The notes beneath the pieces are model-generated. The model had not been told where the DNA came from. It worked only from the letters and a program-made list of their open reading frames with translations, and searched no databases. Below, piece by piece: positions 50,701-62,065 of a DNA stretch of 64,000 nt. Position 1 is the first letter of the stretch. The number at the start of each line of letters is the position of its first letter. The translations under genes and the position numbers were made by a program. This stretch comes from Amia ocellicauda (lineage: Eukaryota > Chordata > Actinopteri > Amiiformes > Amiidae): positions 14,170,001 to 14,234,000 of the forward strand of contig NC_089864.1 of NCBI RefSeq assembly GCF_036373705.1. Direction: 5' to 3'.

Positions 50701-53291
50701 AATGAACCAGGCTTTCCAGAGAACTGGTTGTATGCAGAGACTCAAGTCCTGGTGGTTGATGAGGGAAGCCTGGTGTCAGTGAAAATCCTTTACTGTGTGT
50801 TAGAAGCATTAGAAAAACATGCTAAACTCAACAAGTTTATCATAATGGGTGCGTTTATTTTATAAAACACCTTTTTTATTCTGAAGTGTCAGAGCAATTT
50901 CAGTTCCCAAGTAAAAAAAAAGTTATTAATCTTTTTCTAAAACTAACAATTGTTTCTTGTAATGGACTGATTTGCTGCCAAAGCGGCATTACACACAAAC
51001 CTGTGTTGATTCCTTGGATAACAAGTAATACCAATAAGAAATAATTTAGGTGAATGAACTCGTCAGTAGCGACAGCATATGTGTTGTCTAATGCCTCCTG
51101 CATCCACTTCTACCAAGCAGGCAGCAGGTAAGCAGGTGACAATGGGGCTGGAATAAAAACTATTCGACACAGTGATCTTCCAGGACCAGATTTGGAACAG
51201 CTTCTCCATGTATTATTTCATGCAAATTTAACAAATTAGCTATGACAAATCGCCTCCAAATACTTCTGTCATATTATTAATGTGTATGTTTTATTTTTAG
51301 GTGATGTTAAACAGCTTCCCAGCATTGACCCTGGGAATACACTAGTTGACATATTTCAGAGTCTCAAGGAATTCCGATGTGCCATAGAACTGACAACCAA
51401 TCACAGATCAGAGTCACAGCTGATAGTAGACAATGCTGCAAGGTATGTTTTCTAGGTCTTTTTTTAAATACAGAATAATATTTGAACCCTGTTTTGAAGC
51501 CAGATACAGCCAAAATAGCCTATGCATTTTCCAGCACAAATTGGCACAATCGTAGCACAAAGGACAAAGACCACTTTGAAGTAATTAAAATATATTGTTT
51601 AATATCTCAAGAACCATGCCGACATAAACTGTGATTTTTGCTGCACAAACCAGCACAAACATAGCAGAAACAAATGACACCACTTTGGATTGATTTGGAG
51701 TTTGATGGGGTGCTAGGTGACGTCACTCATTAAAAAGTATTGCTTAATAACTCGTGAAATAAAATAGCACAAATGTTTCTTTTAATGGCACAAACCAGCA
51801 CAAACATAGCACAAACGAAAAGGACTATTTTGTTGTGATGTGGACGTTGATGGGGTGCTGAGTGATTTCACAGCTCATAAAATATAATCTTTAATATCTC
51901 GGGAACCATACTGGCACAAACAATGATTTTTGCGACACAAACCAGCACGAACGTAGCACAAACTAATGCATATACACCGATCAGCCATAACATTATGACC
52001 ACTGACAGGTGAAGTGAATAACACTGATAATCTCGTTATCATGGCACCTGTCAGTGGGTGGATATATTAGACAGCAAGTGAACATTTTGCCCTCAAAGTT
52101 GATGTGTTAGAAGCAGGAAAAATGGGCAAGCGTAAGGATCTGAGCGACTTTGACAAGGGCCAAATTGTGATACCTATATTGTAAGTTGAAAGTAATAATA
52201 TAGTAACTATTAAGTATAATGCTGACTTAATGGCTGTTAATATCTCATAGGATTTGGAGGAAGGAAATGCCACAATTTGATGCTGAGATAGACATCAATG
52301 CTATAGACACAGCTTCAATGATGTCTGACAAACGATTTATGTTAGTACCTCTGACTCGTGGGACAAATGACGGTGAGTACAGGGTTCAACCCCAAATAAT
52401 CATCAATCATACCAAAATAAATATTGCTTGCAGATAGGGTTGTGCATCTTTTGCTTCACAACGTCCAATAACACTTTGCCTAGAGTCTAGACCAAATCAA
52501 AGCAGACCTTCCAGTGAATTGCAAATTATAAAATACTCTATCACATTTTAAATGAAGTTAGTGAAAGTGGCTTTTGACAAATAATTGACTGCAGTAGGGT
52601 ACAGGTTTTTATTTTGTGGTGTGCACATATGTCAGATTTTGTATTTGGTCTAGTGGCTAGACTCTAGCCCATTGTTTAAATATTTGTATTCAATATCCTC
52701 TATACTATAAATAGAAGGCTTGCAGCTCAGCTATGAAATTAGATCAGCAACCTTAAGATATTATATTGTGATGAGCTTCATTTTAACTTGATATCTTTTT
52801 ATCTATTTATCTTTATCTATTATGCTTTTTATCCAACAACATTGAATAATTGCATCTTTAATGCAAATTAAATGTCAATTTTATTTCCCCACCCTCTGCC
52901 AGCCAATTGCCTTTTTTTCACAATTAAATGTTGTTTCTGCACTACAAAACTCTTATAACATTAACATTGATGACAGCTTGTTGTTTAAGAAACCATGCTC
53001 AGTTGTGGCTTCATTTTTAGTGAGATGACACTTTCTTCTAATCATAAATGTAACCACTATGATGTACAGGTTTGTAGTTTGCTATTAGCAGGTGGGCCAA
53101 AGTTTTGATTTAATCCGGCCCCTAGTCTACCTTTCAATGTTGCACATTCCCAGTCTGAAGAAATATTAATTCAGTGTAGCTGGACATTGTGTTTCAGTTC
53201 TAGGTGTAACCGTGTTATCTACATTGTTGCATCTTCTCAAGCAAATGGATACATTTTTATGGATTTCACCAGAGCATTTCTGTTCAGAATA

Positions 53292-53360
<69 letters not shown>

Positions 53361-56300
53361 CTTATCCAGGGCGACTTACAACATAAGTGCAAAAGAAAGT
53401 ACAAAAATACAGTTAAGTAAAAGACATCAATCATTACAAATTCAATTTAACTAAAACATAGCAATTCAAATATTTGACATATCAAATTGAATTCATCAAG
53501 TTCAAAAATGGTTTTTGGATTATATCTGAACTATACTTTGGATTTATGTATTTATCAAGCCATTGCTATATCCAGTCAGATATTTGTTGTAATTTGTATT
53601 TACTTAATGCAATAAGGAATGCACTATACTGATGCAACCAATTAGAAAGTAAAATATGAATTATTACTGAGCTCACATCACAGTGTTAAGTGGATTACAT
53701 TTATATCTGTTTGTATGGGAATGAAAGATTTCTTATCAATTAAACCTAAAACTATTATTTCCATTGTTCATTTCTTTATGTCAAACCTATGTAGAAACAT
53801 TTCAATAAATATTATTTATTTTAGATTATCCCTCGCCATCAGCCCATGCACGTCATCGAGTGTGTACCTTAATAGTAAAGCTTAATAGTAAAGCTATTAA
53901 ATGTTTTTGTATAAATATGGTGTACAACATAAATTGTTGTCAATCATTTTACTTTTGGTACTTTGTTATTATTTAAGTGTTGAGATGCTTTCCTGTGTTT
54001 CAATTAATAAACTAAATTTAACAGAGAGGGAAAAAAAGTAATACTAGTAAATAAACTAGTAATACTACTAACTAGGCCAACAGGTACAGTTGCCTCTAGA
54101 ATTATTCACATCCTTCATAGACTACAGTGGGTTTTAGTGACAAAACATATACATTCAGTATCTGTTGCTTAAATGAATGACAACTACATATTAAAGTATA
54201 TGTTAAATCATATTCGGTTTATTTATTTTTAAACATTTAAGTGTCCCTTGAAACCAACTGTAGTTTAATTAGTAACAGCACCAGTGAGGTTCAGAAAAGT
54301 AGGAAGTGGTGATTATTGTTTAGGGTGACACAGTTAAAACAGAAATAGTACAAGACCAAATAAATGCTTTAGTAATAAAGTAAAGTGGAACTTTGTAAAA
54401 AGCTCCAGTTTCAATTGCATTGACTTAATTGTTCTTATAGTTTGTACAATACAGTATGCACACCATTTGTAAGGATTTTTATTTATTTTTTATATAATCA
54501 GAAATGGAGACAAGTTTAATCGTGCCAAAAGATCAACTGACAAGAGATTAATATATAAGAAAGGGTCCCACTGCAGCAGTGTTAGTTGCCTACCCTTAGC
54601 GAACCCCAAGCGATGATGTATTAACAGTAACTGGTATCAGACATACAACACAAGCTAAGATCTTAAGACTTGAGAGAATATTTTTTAACAGACACCCTTA
54701 TCAAGGATGACTTAGTTTACACAAGAATCATTTTAAAGCATTACAACAGTGTCATAATACAATCAATACAAAGTACAATTTAGAGCATTACAAATGTGCA
54801 GTAGTACAATTAGTACAAAATACAATGAGCATACATCCTAGTACAATGAGGTAACAGACATGTGCAGACATAATACAGTATTATTATGCAGAATTTAATT
54901 AATTAGTTGCTGACAAAATGTCATAATTCCTATTTCAATTTGCAGAGCTAAAGGAAGTTATTGAAGTACTCAAGAGGTTTGTTCCGGGGCTGCAGGATGC
55001 TTCTTCCTCACAGTTTATAACATTTAAAAAGTAAGAACTGAATCTAATTATTACATTTTATTTTTCAGGTTTGTTTTTATGATAATGCATAAAATAGAAT
55101 CAGGATCTCTCTGTTTGACCTGTAATGAATGATAACAGAATAATGGTACTAACCTCTGCTGTAATTTAAGAACATTTAAAATCATATCTTTTAACTTACA
55201 TTTGCATTAGAGCTAACATATAGATTTATCTAGTGTGAGATGCCCTTATTAGATAAGTTAGCTAAGACTTTAATTAGAATTAGCATTGCATTTCTATACA
55301 GTAAACTAAAACACAATGACTAACAATTTGTCATTTCTTTTTAGATGTTCGCTAAGTTTGGGGCTTCCGGCTATTAGTTAATTCCACTTCCAATCTTCCA
55401 CTTATGTTTTTGTTTTTTGTCTATCTCCAACCAAGGCTAAATCCAAATAATTCTATTTAGGGGTCAAACTAGAGTCAGGCTTTATGCTGGGCTAGGGTTA
55501 GTTTAAAAGTAGATTTCCATGTGTGTTGGTTGATTGCATTTTTACCAGGTACACTAAAATTGCATATAGGTTCAATTTTTTTTTCAACATACTGAGAAAA
55601 CAAAGAAGGTATATATCAGAACATAAGAAAGTTTACAATCGAGAGGAGGCCATTTGACCCATCCTGCTCGTTTGGTGTCCATTAATAACTGAGTGATCCA
55701 AGGATCCTATCCAGTCTATTTTTAAATGTTCCTAAATTTTCAGCTTCAACCACATCGCTGGGGAGTTTGTTCAGATTGTGACGACTTTCTGTGTGAAGAA
55801 GTGTCTCCTGTTTTCTGTCTTGAATGCCTTGAAGCCTTGAAGAATATATAGATTGTATAGAGATACATAAACATTTTAAAAATAAAACACACAGAATCTT
55901 TATTTGCAGTGTGTTTATAATATATGTACAGTGAATAAAAACAAACAAACATGAACAATAGAATGCATATACATTTGTATGATTATTCTTAATACGTTTC
56001 ATGTATATTTAAATAATATACTGTATGATTTATATTAATATATTTAGAATAATGTATTCATATATTTTTTGTCTTATGTATTTTCAGCGATGACTGTGAT
56101 TTCATAAACAACCTATGCTGCACACTTTACTCTTCTCATCAAATGAAGTGAGAATTTCCTTCATTCTTATCAAACTTATTTATACAATTCTATGTCAGTA
56201 TTTATATTGTGGTAAGATTTACTGTGCATATTTACAGCTTCAAAGATATTTATACATATGAGTAACACAAATCTTTAGTAGTATTTCTTTGACTGGAAAT

Positions 56301-58765
56301 TCTATTATTTTTTGCATTGTGTGAAAATGGGTGACTGTAGCACTAGTTATATTTATAAAGGTCACAGTTTCAGTAAAGACAAGGTGTGTGGTAAAATGTA
56401 AAAAATAAAATTGTGTGTAATATTTTAATTTATCAGTCTTAATATTTTAACTGCAATCCATTTTTTCTTATGTATAAGATATAAGACCAGGTTCATATTC
56501 AGCACAGGTGACAAAGTCTGTTGTACAAAGAATGGAAATGTTTCAGACTTCTTGTATGTGAAAGACAGCAGATCTAAAGAACCCAGCAAAGACTTTGTTC
56601 GACTTCATAATGGGGAGATAATGTTCATTGAGAAGGTAAGTTTAATTTCCAAGCATTTTAAACAAACACAAGAGTCAAGGAAGAACCATATCTCATAAAG
56701 CCTTATTATGTTTTGATTTGTTAGATTACAGATTATGGTAAATGATAAAAGTAACACAAAATGCTGAACATTACCATGTAAAATAACATTTACAACAATC
56801 ATATCTACATAAACCAATAGTTTGTACACAAGCCAGGTGCATTAATTACATAAAAAAAAAACATTTACAATATGAAAAACAAAACAATATAAAGTATCAT
56901 ATCTTTATTTCAGGATAGTAATTTCAAAATATATAAAAAATGATATTTAAATATTAAATTGCTGAAATGAACAGCCTATAATGTGCAGTTTGGTGATCTG
57001 CATTTGATCAGATAGGTCTGTAGCTTATACGGAAATTCAGCCTACAAGCAATAATGAGCAAACAGTTCAATATACATAGTATAATGTGTGATAGGGTTGG
57101 AGGAAACAAGGGAATTAGAAGACTTAATAACTCAACATAAATTTAGAAAAAAACAGTTATATTAGTTTGACGATTATGTGGTGTTTGATTGCTTTATAAC
57201 ATTCTAGAGCTCTACGATGATACAGTAAATAAAATAAAAGTGCTGATATGCCACTGAAACCTTACCTCTCTCTGCCTGAACTCTGCTGGTGTAATGTCAT
57301 GTTTATGGAGCAGAGTAGAGCATTTCTAGCTCGCTTCCCTGAAACAGCAGTTTAAAAATATTAACTAGGCAGAAAATTCACTGCGCACTTACAGCAGCTA
57401 AGGGCAACCAAATCTTCAAATGTTTAGTATTCTGCTGTCTGTTGTTGAAGGAATAGTTTGGGGAAGTTAGACACAACTAAAGTACAGCATGGTTTATGTG
57501 ATTAGATCCTGTGCATGTATATTTTTTCAATTATTTTATTTTTTAAATGTAATTAATATTCACAATAAAAAAATCCAGTGGCTGTCTGTGTGACATAATG
57601 TGTATGTATATGACAAGGAACAAAGGTAGCTTATTGTGAAAGAGGTTTGCCTAGTGGAGGAGGAAAATGTGTAATCTTATGCTGTAGCACAAATTAATCA
57701 GGCATAGCTCCATCAATGTAGTCTGGACCACAGGCTACAGAACACCTTGCATTGCATTTTATACACATTGGTGTTTATTGGTACACAGGATTGCAAAGAC
57801 TATTCAGTTTATACTCTATACTTTAACAGTTTTATTATTTCCAGGATGAAGTGGAAAAAAATGACAAACGATACCTGACACTAAATAATGGAGATGATTA
57901 TGAAGTTAAGGCATCTTGCAGTGCTTTAAGGAAGGACTGTAAATTGAGGCATGCATGGGCAAGAACCATTCACACATACCAGGTAGAACAATTCCTTTTG
58001 AAAATGTCTTACATTTTCTTATTTAATGCACCTTATTTAAGTTGTGCTATTAATAAAGACATTGCCTTTGAATAGTTAAGCACTTGATTTAGTAGACTTA
58101 TGCTGAGTGTTTATACATTTAATAAATACATGTATTAACATGAGCTGATCATGCTTTATTGTTAGAGCCTAAATCGTTTAGATTTTCCGCATGGTCATTT
58201 CAGGAATTATGGTACTGTAGACATTTTTGGACTTAACCACAACACTAGGTTGTTCAACAGCTTATAAAAAAGTAAAGAAATATGGGATTTCTACGGGAAA
58301 GAAATCTCTGAACAATTGTATGCATACTTATATATAATTACTGTGCAGATGCATAATGTATACAAATATTGTTTTATTGTTCAGAGTTCAGAAGTTCCAA
58401 CGCTGGTATATGTGATGACACCGACACAGTATCAGAACGTACAGCATCTATACACTGCAGTGACAAGAGGATACCAGCGTGTTTACATTGTGGCAGAAAG
58501 AAATGTCCTTGAAAGTGTTTTGAATAAACCAATCAATAAAAGAAAGACAAAAATGCAGGAGCGACTGAAGAAAGCACTCAGGTGGACCGGACACAAAAGA
58601 CCAAGGTCACCTGCCCAGCCTCAAGCTCCAGCTCAGAGCCCTGATGAGACTAGAAGGGAAAATGAAAGAGATGTGTTCCTCCCGCCAGAGCAGTCAGAAC
58701 ACAGTGCATTTGATAACAGTGAGGAAAGTACTTCTGCAGAAAATGCTCCTGATGGTGATCAATAG
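44718..58765 (+). CDS. helb: DNA helicase B, first tandem copy (helb-A)
   Basis: HELB is a superfamily 1B 5'-3' helicase acting in replication-stress recovery and control of end resection. Exons: 44718-44904, 47806-48129, 49140-49339, 49739-50416, 50674-50848, 51301-51442, 52251-52372, 54946-55030, 56088-56147, 56479-56635, 57845-57982, 58385-58765. They join in frame to give 882 residues (human about 1087). Helicase motifs in order: Walker [11 protein letters not shown] (K400), [10 protein letters not shown], Walker B VLVVDEGS (D492, E493), [38 protein letters not shown] (R784). The N-terminal HELB-specific domain shows [12 protein letters not shown] and WKLGFS. Odd points: the start does not resemble other HELB N-termini, the segment between Walker A and LLTAPTG is short and basic, and the C-terminal tail is about 98 residues. 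Exons 2 and 10 use AAG acceptors, chosen by phase and similarity. Confidence 0.92.
45779..45812. repeat. (ATTAT)n tandem repeat in helb-A intron 1
   Basis: About seven units of a five-base AT-only repeat. Confidence 0.85.
46440..47395 (+). mobile_element. probable retroposed insert of unknown family in helb-A intron 1
   Basis: This GC-richer, intron-free block differs sharply from the AT-rich intron. On the + strand it has a long near-open stretch (about 46630-47160, with stops) that I cannot assign. It ends in AATAAAG (47366-47372) followed at once by tandem GATTT units (47374-47388), as expected of a reverse-transcribed insert. No reverse transcriptase or protease motif is visible. A decayed non-LTR or DIRS-type retrotransposon piece or a processed copy of a transcript are alternatives. 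Confidence 0.4.
51532..51970. repeat. imperfect tandem repeat with GCACAAAC cores in helb-A intron 6
   Basis: The block CAGCACAAAC (or near match) recurs at 51532, 51651, 51796 and 51943, spacing 119, 145 and 147 bases. Each unit also has an ATATCTC(A/G)(A/G)GAACCAT-type stretch, a GATTTTTG stretch and, in later units, GATGGGGTGCT. This is three to four diverged copies of a unit of about 145 bases. Family not recognised. Confidence 0.7.
51973..52170 (+). mobile_element. truncated Tc1-like transposon, 5' end, in helb-A intron 6
   Basis: It starts with the inverted-repeat end TACACCGATCAGCCATAACA of a fish Tc1-like family. It runs into the first codons of a transposase (ATG at 52122; [16 protein letters not shown]) and then stops abruptly. 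The 3' end is absent. Its end lies 80 bases before helb-A exon 7. Confidence 0.85.
53293..53360. repeat. (ATT)n microsatellite in helb-A intron 7
   Basis: About 22 perfect triplet units. They are followed directly by CTTATCCAGGGCGACTTACA (53361-53380), the reverse of the common fish SINE tail, so the run may be the tail of a SINE. Confidence 0.9.
54687..54875 (-). repeat. SINE-tail-related repeat in helb-A intron 7
   Basis: The stretch starts AACAGACACCCTTATCAAGG, a diverged form of the fish SINE tail on the reverse strand. It is followed by repeats of ACAA(A/T)..AGTACAATTAGTACAA type. It is related to 43180-43395. Confidence 0.45.
55614..55855 (-). mobile_element. CR1-like LINE fragment (reverse transcriptase ORF end) in helb-A intron 8
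   Basis: On the - strand it encodes the characteristic LINE ORF2 ending around [20 protein letters not shown], like the 'WNSLPE.VV....FK.RLD' end of CR1/L2-type proteins. The + strand carries the familiar block GAGGAGGCCATTTGACCCAT. It is only a fragment, without catalytic motifs. Confidence 0.75.
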
Positions 58766-58837
58766 GAGACTCCTTCAAAACAACCCAAACTGACAGAAAG
58801 CATGATAAATTAAATGAAGGATCCATTACAACAAAAA

Positions 58838-59158
58838 TGTTACTTTTATTTACTTTATATTCTTTATCTTATTAATGGTTTCATGTTGTTGATTCAGTTT
58901 TGTCTATAACGCAATCATTAGTTTGTATTTAACCCTTTCTGTGAGCTATTTTATTAGTTTGCTAAAGCATTTTGGTCTATAGTTTCATACCGAACTTGAG
59001 ATGCTACAGAAATCTGCCGGGGTCATGCAGCCCTGCCTCTGCCCTGAGGTTAATTGTTTCTTTAATTGTATCTGCTATTGTCTTTTGGATACTTAATCAA
59101 TGACTGCATTATTATGCATGTGGTGAACTGAACTGATACAACTGGATTTGATTGAGAT
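58838..59158 (+). mobile_element. LTR-like repeat, copy 2 (3' truncated)
   Basis: Aligns with 61477-62012 through blocks such as GTTGTTGATTCAGTTTTG, AAAGCATTTTGGTCT, GTAGTTTCATACC (here TAGTTTCATACC) and ATTATTATGCATGTGGT. It lies directly after the helb-A stop and probably falls in its 3' UTR. The polyadenylation-signal part seen in the other copies is missing. Confidence 0.55.
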
Positions 59159-60600
59159 TAACTTCAGTGACACGCTGTTCATGGACAAGATAATATTGTT
59201 TGTGAATGCTTCAGGCTCGATCAGGATGGATGGATTCAAATAGACGAAATAGGCAGCAGATGCCCCAGTATAATCAAGCAAGAAGAACTTTTATTCACTA
59301 GTTAAATAAACAAATAAAATCTTGTATACAAAATATACATATTAGTTATAGCAATATTCAATGTATCAGCTAGCCCAGGTATTACTGTTGCATCTATTAG
59401 TTGCTGCCTTCACAGTTGCTAATTTCTTTCCCACACTGCAGTTCTACTAGCCTCCAATTCCACTTCAACAGCTCAACAACAACTGAGCTACAACAACTCT
59501 GTACACAACTCTGTACACAACTCTGTACACAAGGCTACAGCTCTACTTTTAGAGTCAGCTTGTGGAATGTCCCCCACTAGGTTCCACCCATATGTCCTTA
59601 TGAACAGAATTCTAGATTTTCTAAAAACAAATTAATGTAGCTTAAGGCAAACCAATTTGCTGAATTTATATGAGATCTGGAAGCTTGTGTTAAGTAAGAT
59701 AATACAATGAAAGTCCATATAGAAAATAACTAGAGAACAGTCTAGAATATTGTATTACAATGAAACAATGCTATTCATTTCAATTACTAGAACTTTCTAA
59801 TATTATAGCAAATACATATATAATCTACAATATAACATTTATTCACATGCTCTTAATGTTGTTACTATACTTCATGCATATGTTAATCCAGTTTATTTGT
59901 TATAACAACGTTTTTATAAGAAATGTTTTTTTATGTGTGCATACCTTTTCTTTGGTGAAAGGTGAACTATGTAGGCTTCTCGTATTTGTTTGCAATGCCA
60001 ATATAATGAGAAACACTTTGTGTTGTGTGTCTTGTGTAAGTGATGAAGATGTCATTTGCCGCCACACTAAATTGCATCATGTTTGTGCAAATAGCTCATG
60101 TGAGAGAATAATGAAAATAAATGTTCATATAGTTGACATGAAGTGACAGAGCAATACACAAACAAAATAGTAACACAACGCAGATTTACACTCTACTGTG
60201 TCTAATCAATTGATATTTCTTGCATTATGTAACCTTATTATATGCCTGTATTTCTATAACCTCATTAAAATTAAAATGTTGAAGTAGTGTCTGTCTAATT
60301 ATACTATTTTTTACACCACATAAACAAGCATATAAACTTGCTAGAGCACACAGATTACACTCTCAGCACTGTTGTCCATAAAACAGATACACACCACCCC
60401 TCTACAATTCCTTCAAATACAAAAGTTATTTCTACAATTTATCCTGCCATCACAGTCACTTTCTGAATTATGAAGAGATGGGGAGCTCCCAGCATTTTTA
60501 CAGAACACAAAAAACTCAGTGTCTTACTAAATGTCCAATTCGGAAAGTTATGGGATTGCAAAACCCCCCAGCCGGAATCTCCAATAGGGGGCGTCCTAAC
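59159..60600. other. intergenic DNA between helb-A and helb-B
   Basis: AT-rich. A 12-base tandem repeat (ACAACTCTGTAC, about three copies) lies at 59493-59532. No gene is recognised. Confidence 0.45.
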
Positions 60601-60754
60601 AAACGCGCAAGTAAAAGTGAAAGAACAGCCTCTTTGCTCCTTCCGTAGTGACGCATGAGTTCAGAGTTCAGCGTCCTCCAATGAGCAGCGGCGCTCGGGT
60701 TGTTGTGGCAAGTATGAAGTCAAGGCGCGTAGAGTTTCCGTAGTTGTAGCAAAT
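60601..60754 (+). promoter_or_regulatory. helb: probable helb-B promoter/5' UTR
   Basis: CpG-richer sequence upstream of the helb-B start. It contains GACGCATGAG (60650-60659, shared with the helb-A upstream region) and a CCAAT box (CTCCAATGAG, about 60675). Confidence 0.45.
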
Positions 60755-62026
60755 ATGTCTTGGTTCGCTCCTCCGCCGGGCAATACGACTTTGGTCGGTT
60801 ATATTTTACCACCAAAAGAAAATTCAGCGCTAAACGAGGAAGATGATTCTCCGTCGGAGGAAGAAGAGGAAAACGAGCCGGAGTTTTTAGACATTACGGA
60901 GATGAGCAGCCTGTACGCGGGAGGACGTGTCGTCAAAGCCTGCCTCCCGACGCGCAGAGAAGGTAATAACTGCAGCCCGGCCTGCAAACTACACTGTCTA
61001 CATTGTACAGCTGTACTTCTTAGTTGTATAATATTTTTAAAAACGACGCATTTCCTTCGAGAGATGATTTAATGACGAGGGTTTTAATTTATGAATAATG
61101 AGAGTACAGCTGACATCAAAAGGTACTCTTTGTGTAAAGCATAAACAATCTATACAACAAAAACTGTTCTTGCAATGTGTACGTGCATTTTAACATTTTG
61201 TTGTTGTTTTACTGCCTCCTCTTGTTATTCTTAGCATGCATCTTTGTGCTTTTATTGCAGTAGCTGTATCATTTTTGTATTTAGCGACCGGGGTTTGTAG
61301 CCATAATTGAGCACTTCTGGTATTTTTGCAAAGATAAAGATGTCAACATCAAATTGTAAATTGTTAAAATATGGTTTTTGCATGACTTCAAGATTGCTGT
61401 CCATCAGTGCTCCCCAAGCAACTTGTCAGAGCTTCAACATTTTTCTAAAACATTGTCTAACATTGCCCCACCATTTTGTTGTGGGAAAACGTATGTTTAT
61501 TATGTAAATGTATATCTTATTAATAATGTCACGTTGTTGATTCAGTTTTGTATATAAAACAATCATTCGTTAGTAGTTACCCCATTCTGGGAGTTGCTTT
61601 AATTATTAGTTTGTTAAAGCATTTTGGTCTGTAGTTTCATACCAAACTCGGGAGAATGCTACAGAAGTCTACCAAAGTCAAAGCCATTCATTGTTCCTTG
61701 AGGTGTATACAACGACTGTCTGAGAGGGCTTTTGAACCAGCCATTGTCTTGAATACTTAACCAACTACTGTCGTTTGGATACTTAATCAATGACTGTATT
61801 ATTATGCATGTGGTAAACTGAACTCATACAACTGGATTTTAATGAGATGTAATCACTTCCTACAGATACGATACAAAAAGGCTTGTTCCAACTCGCATCT
61901 CTAGTTAATTTTTTCACTGAATGTGAGAGGAGGGCTCTGGGTTAACCTGAATTTATGTTTTATGTAATAAACTTGTTACTTCTTCATCCTGGGAATTAAT
62001 GAAACCACTACTGGATGATGGTTATG

Positions 62027-62065
<39 letters not shown>

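Noticed and set aside
53187-53454. Poly-Tyr and poly-Ile frames
   Set aside because: They are translations of the ATT microsatellite.
59760-60146. 128-codon + strand frame between the helb genes
   Set aside because: It is AT-rich and hydrophobic by composition, with no family match and no splice or promoter signal.
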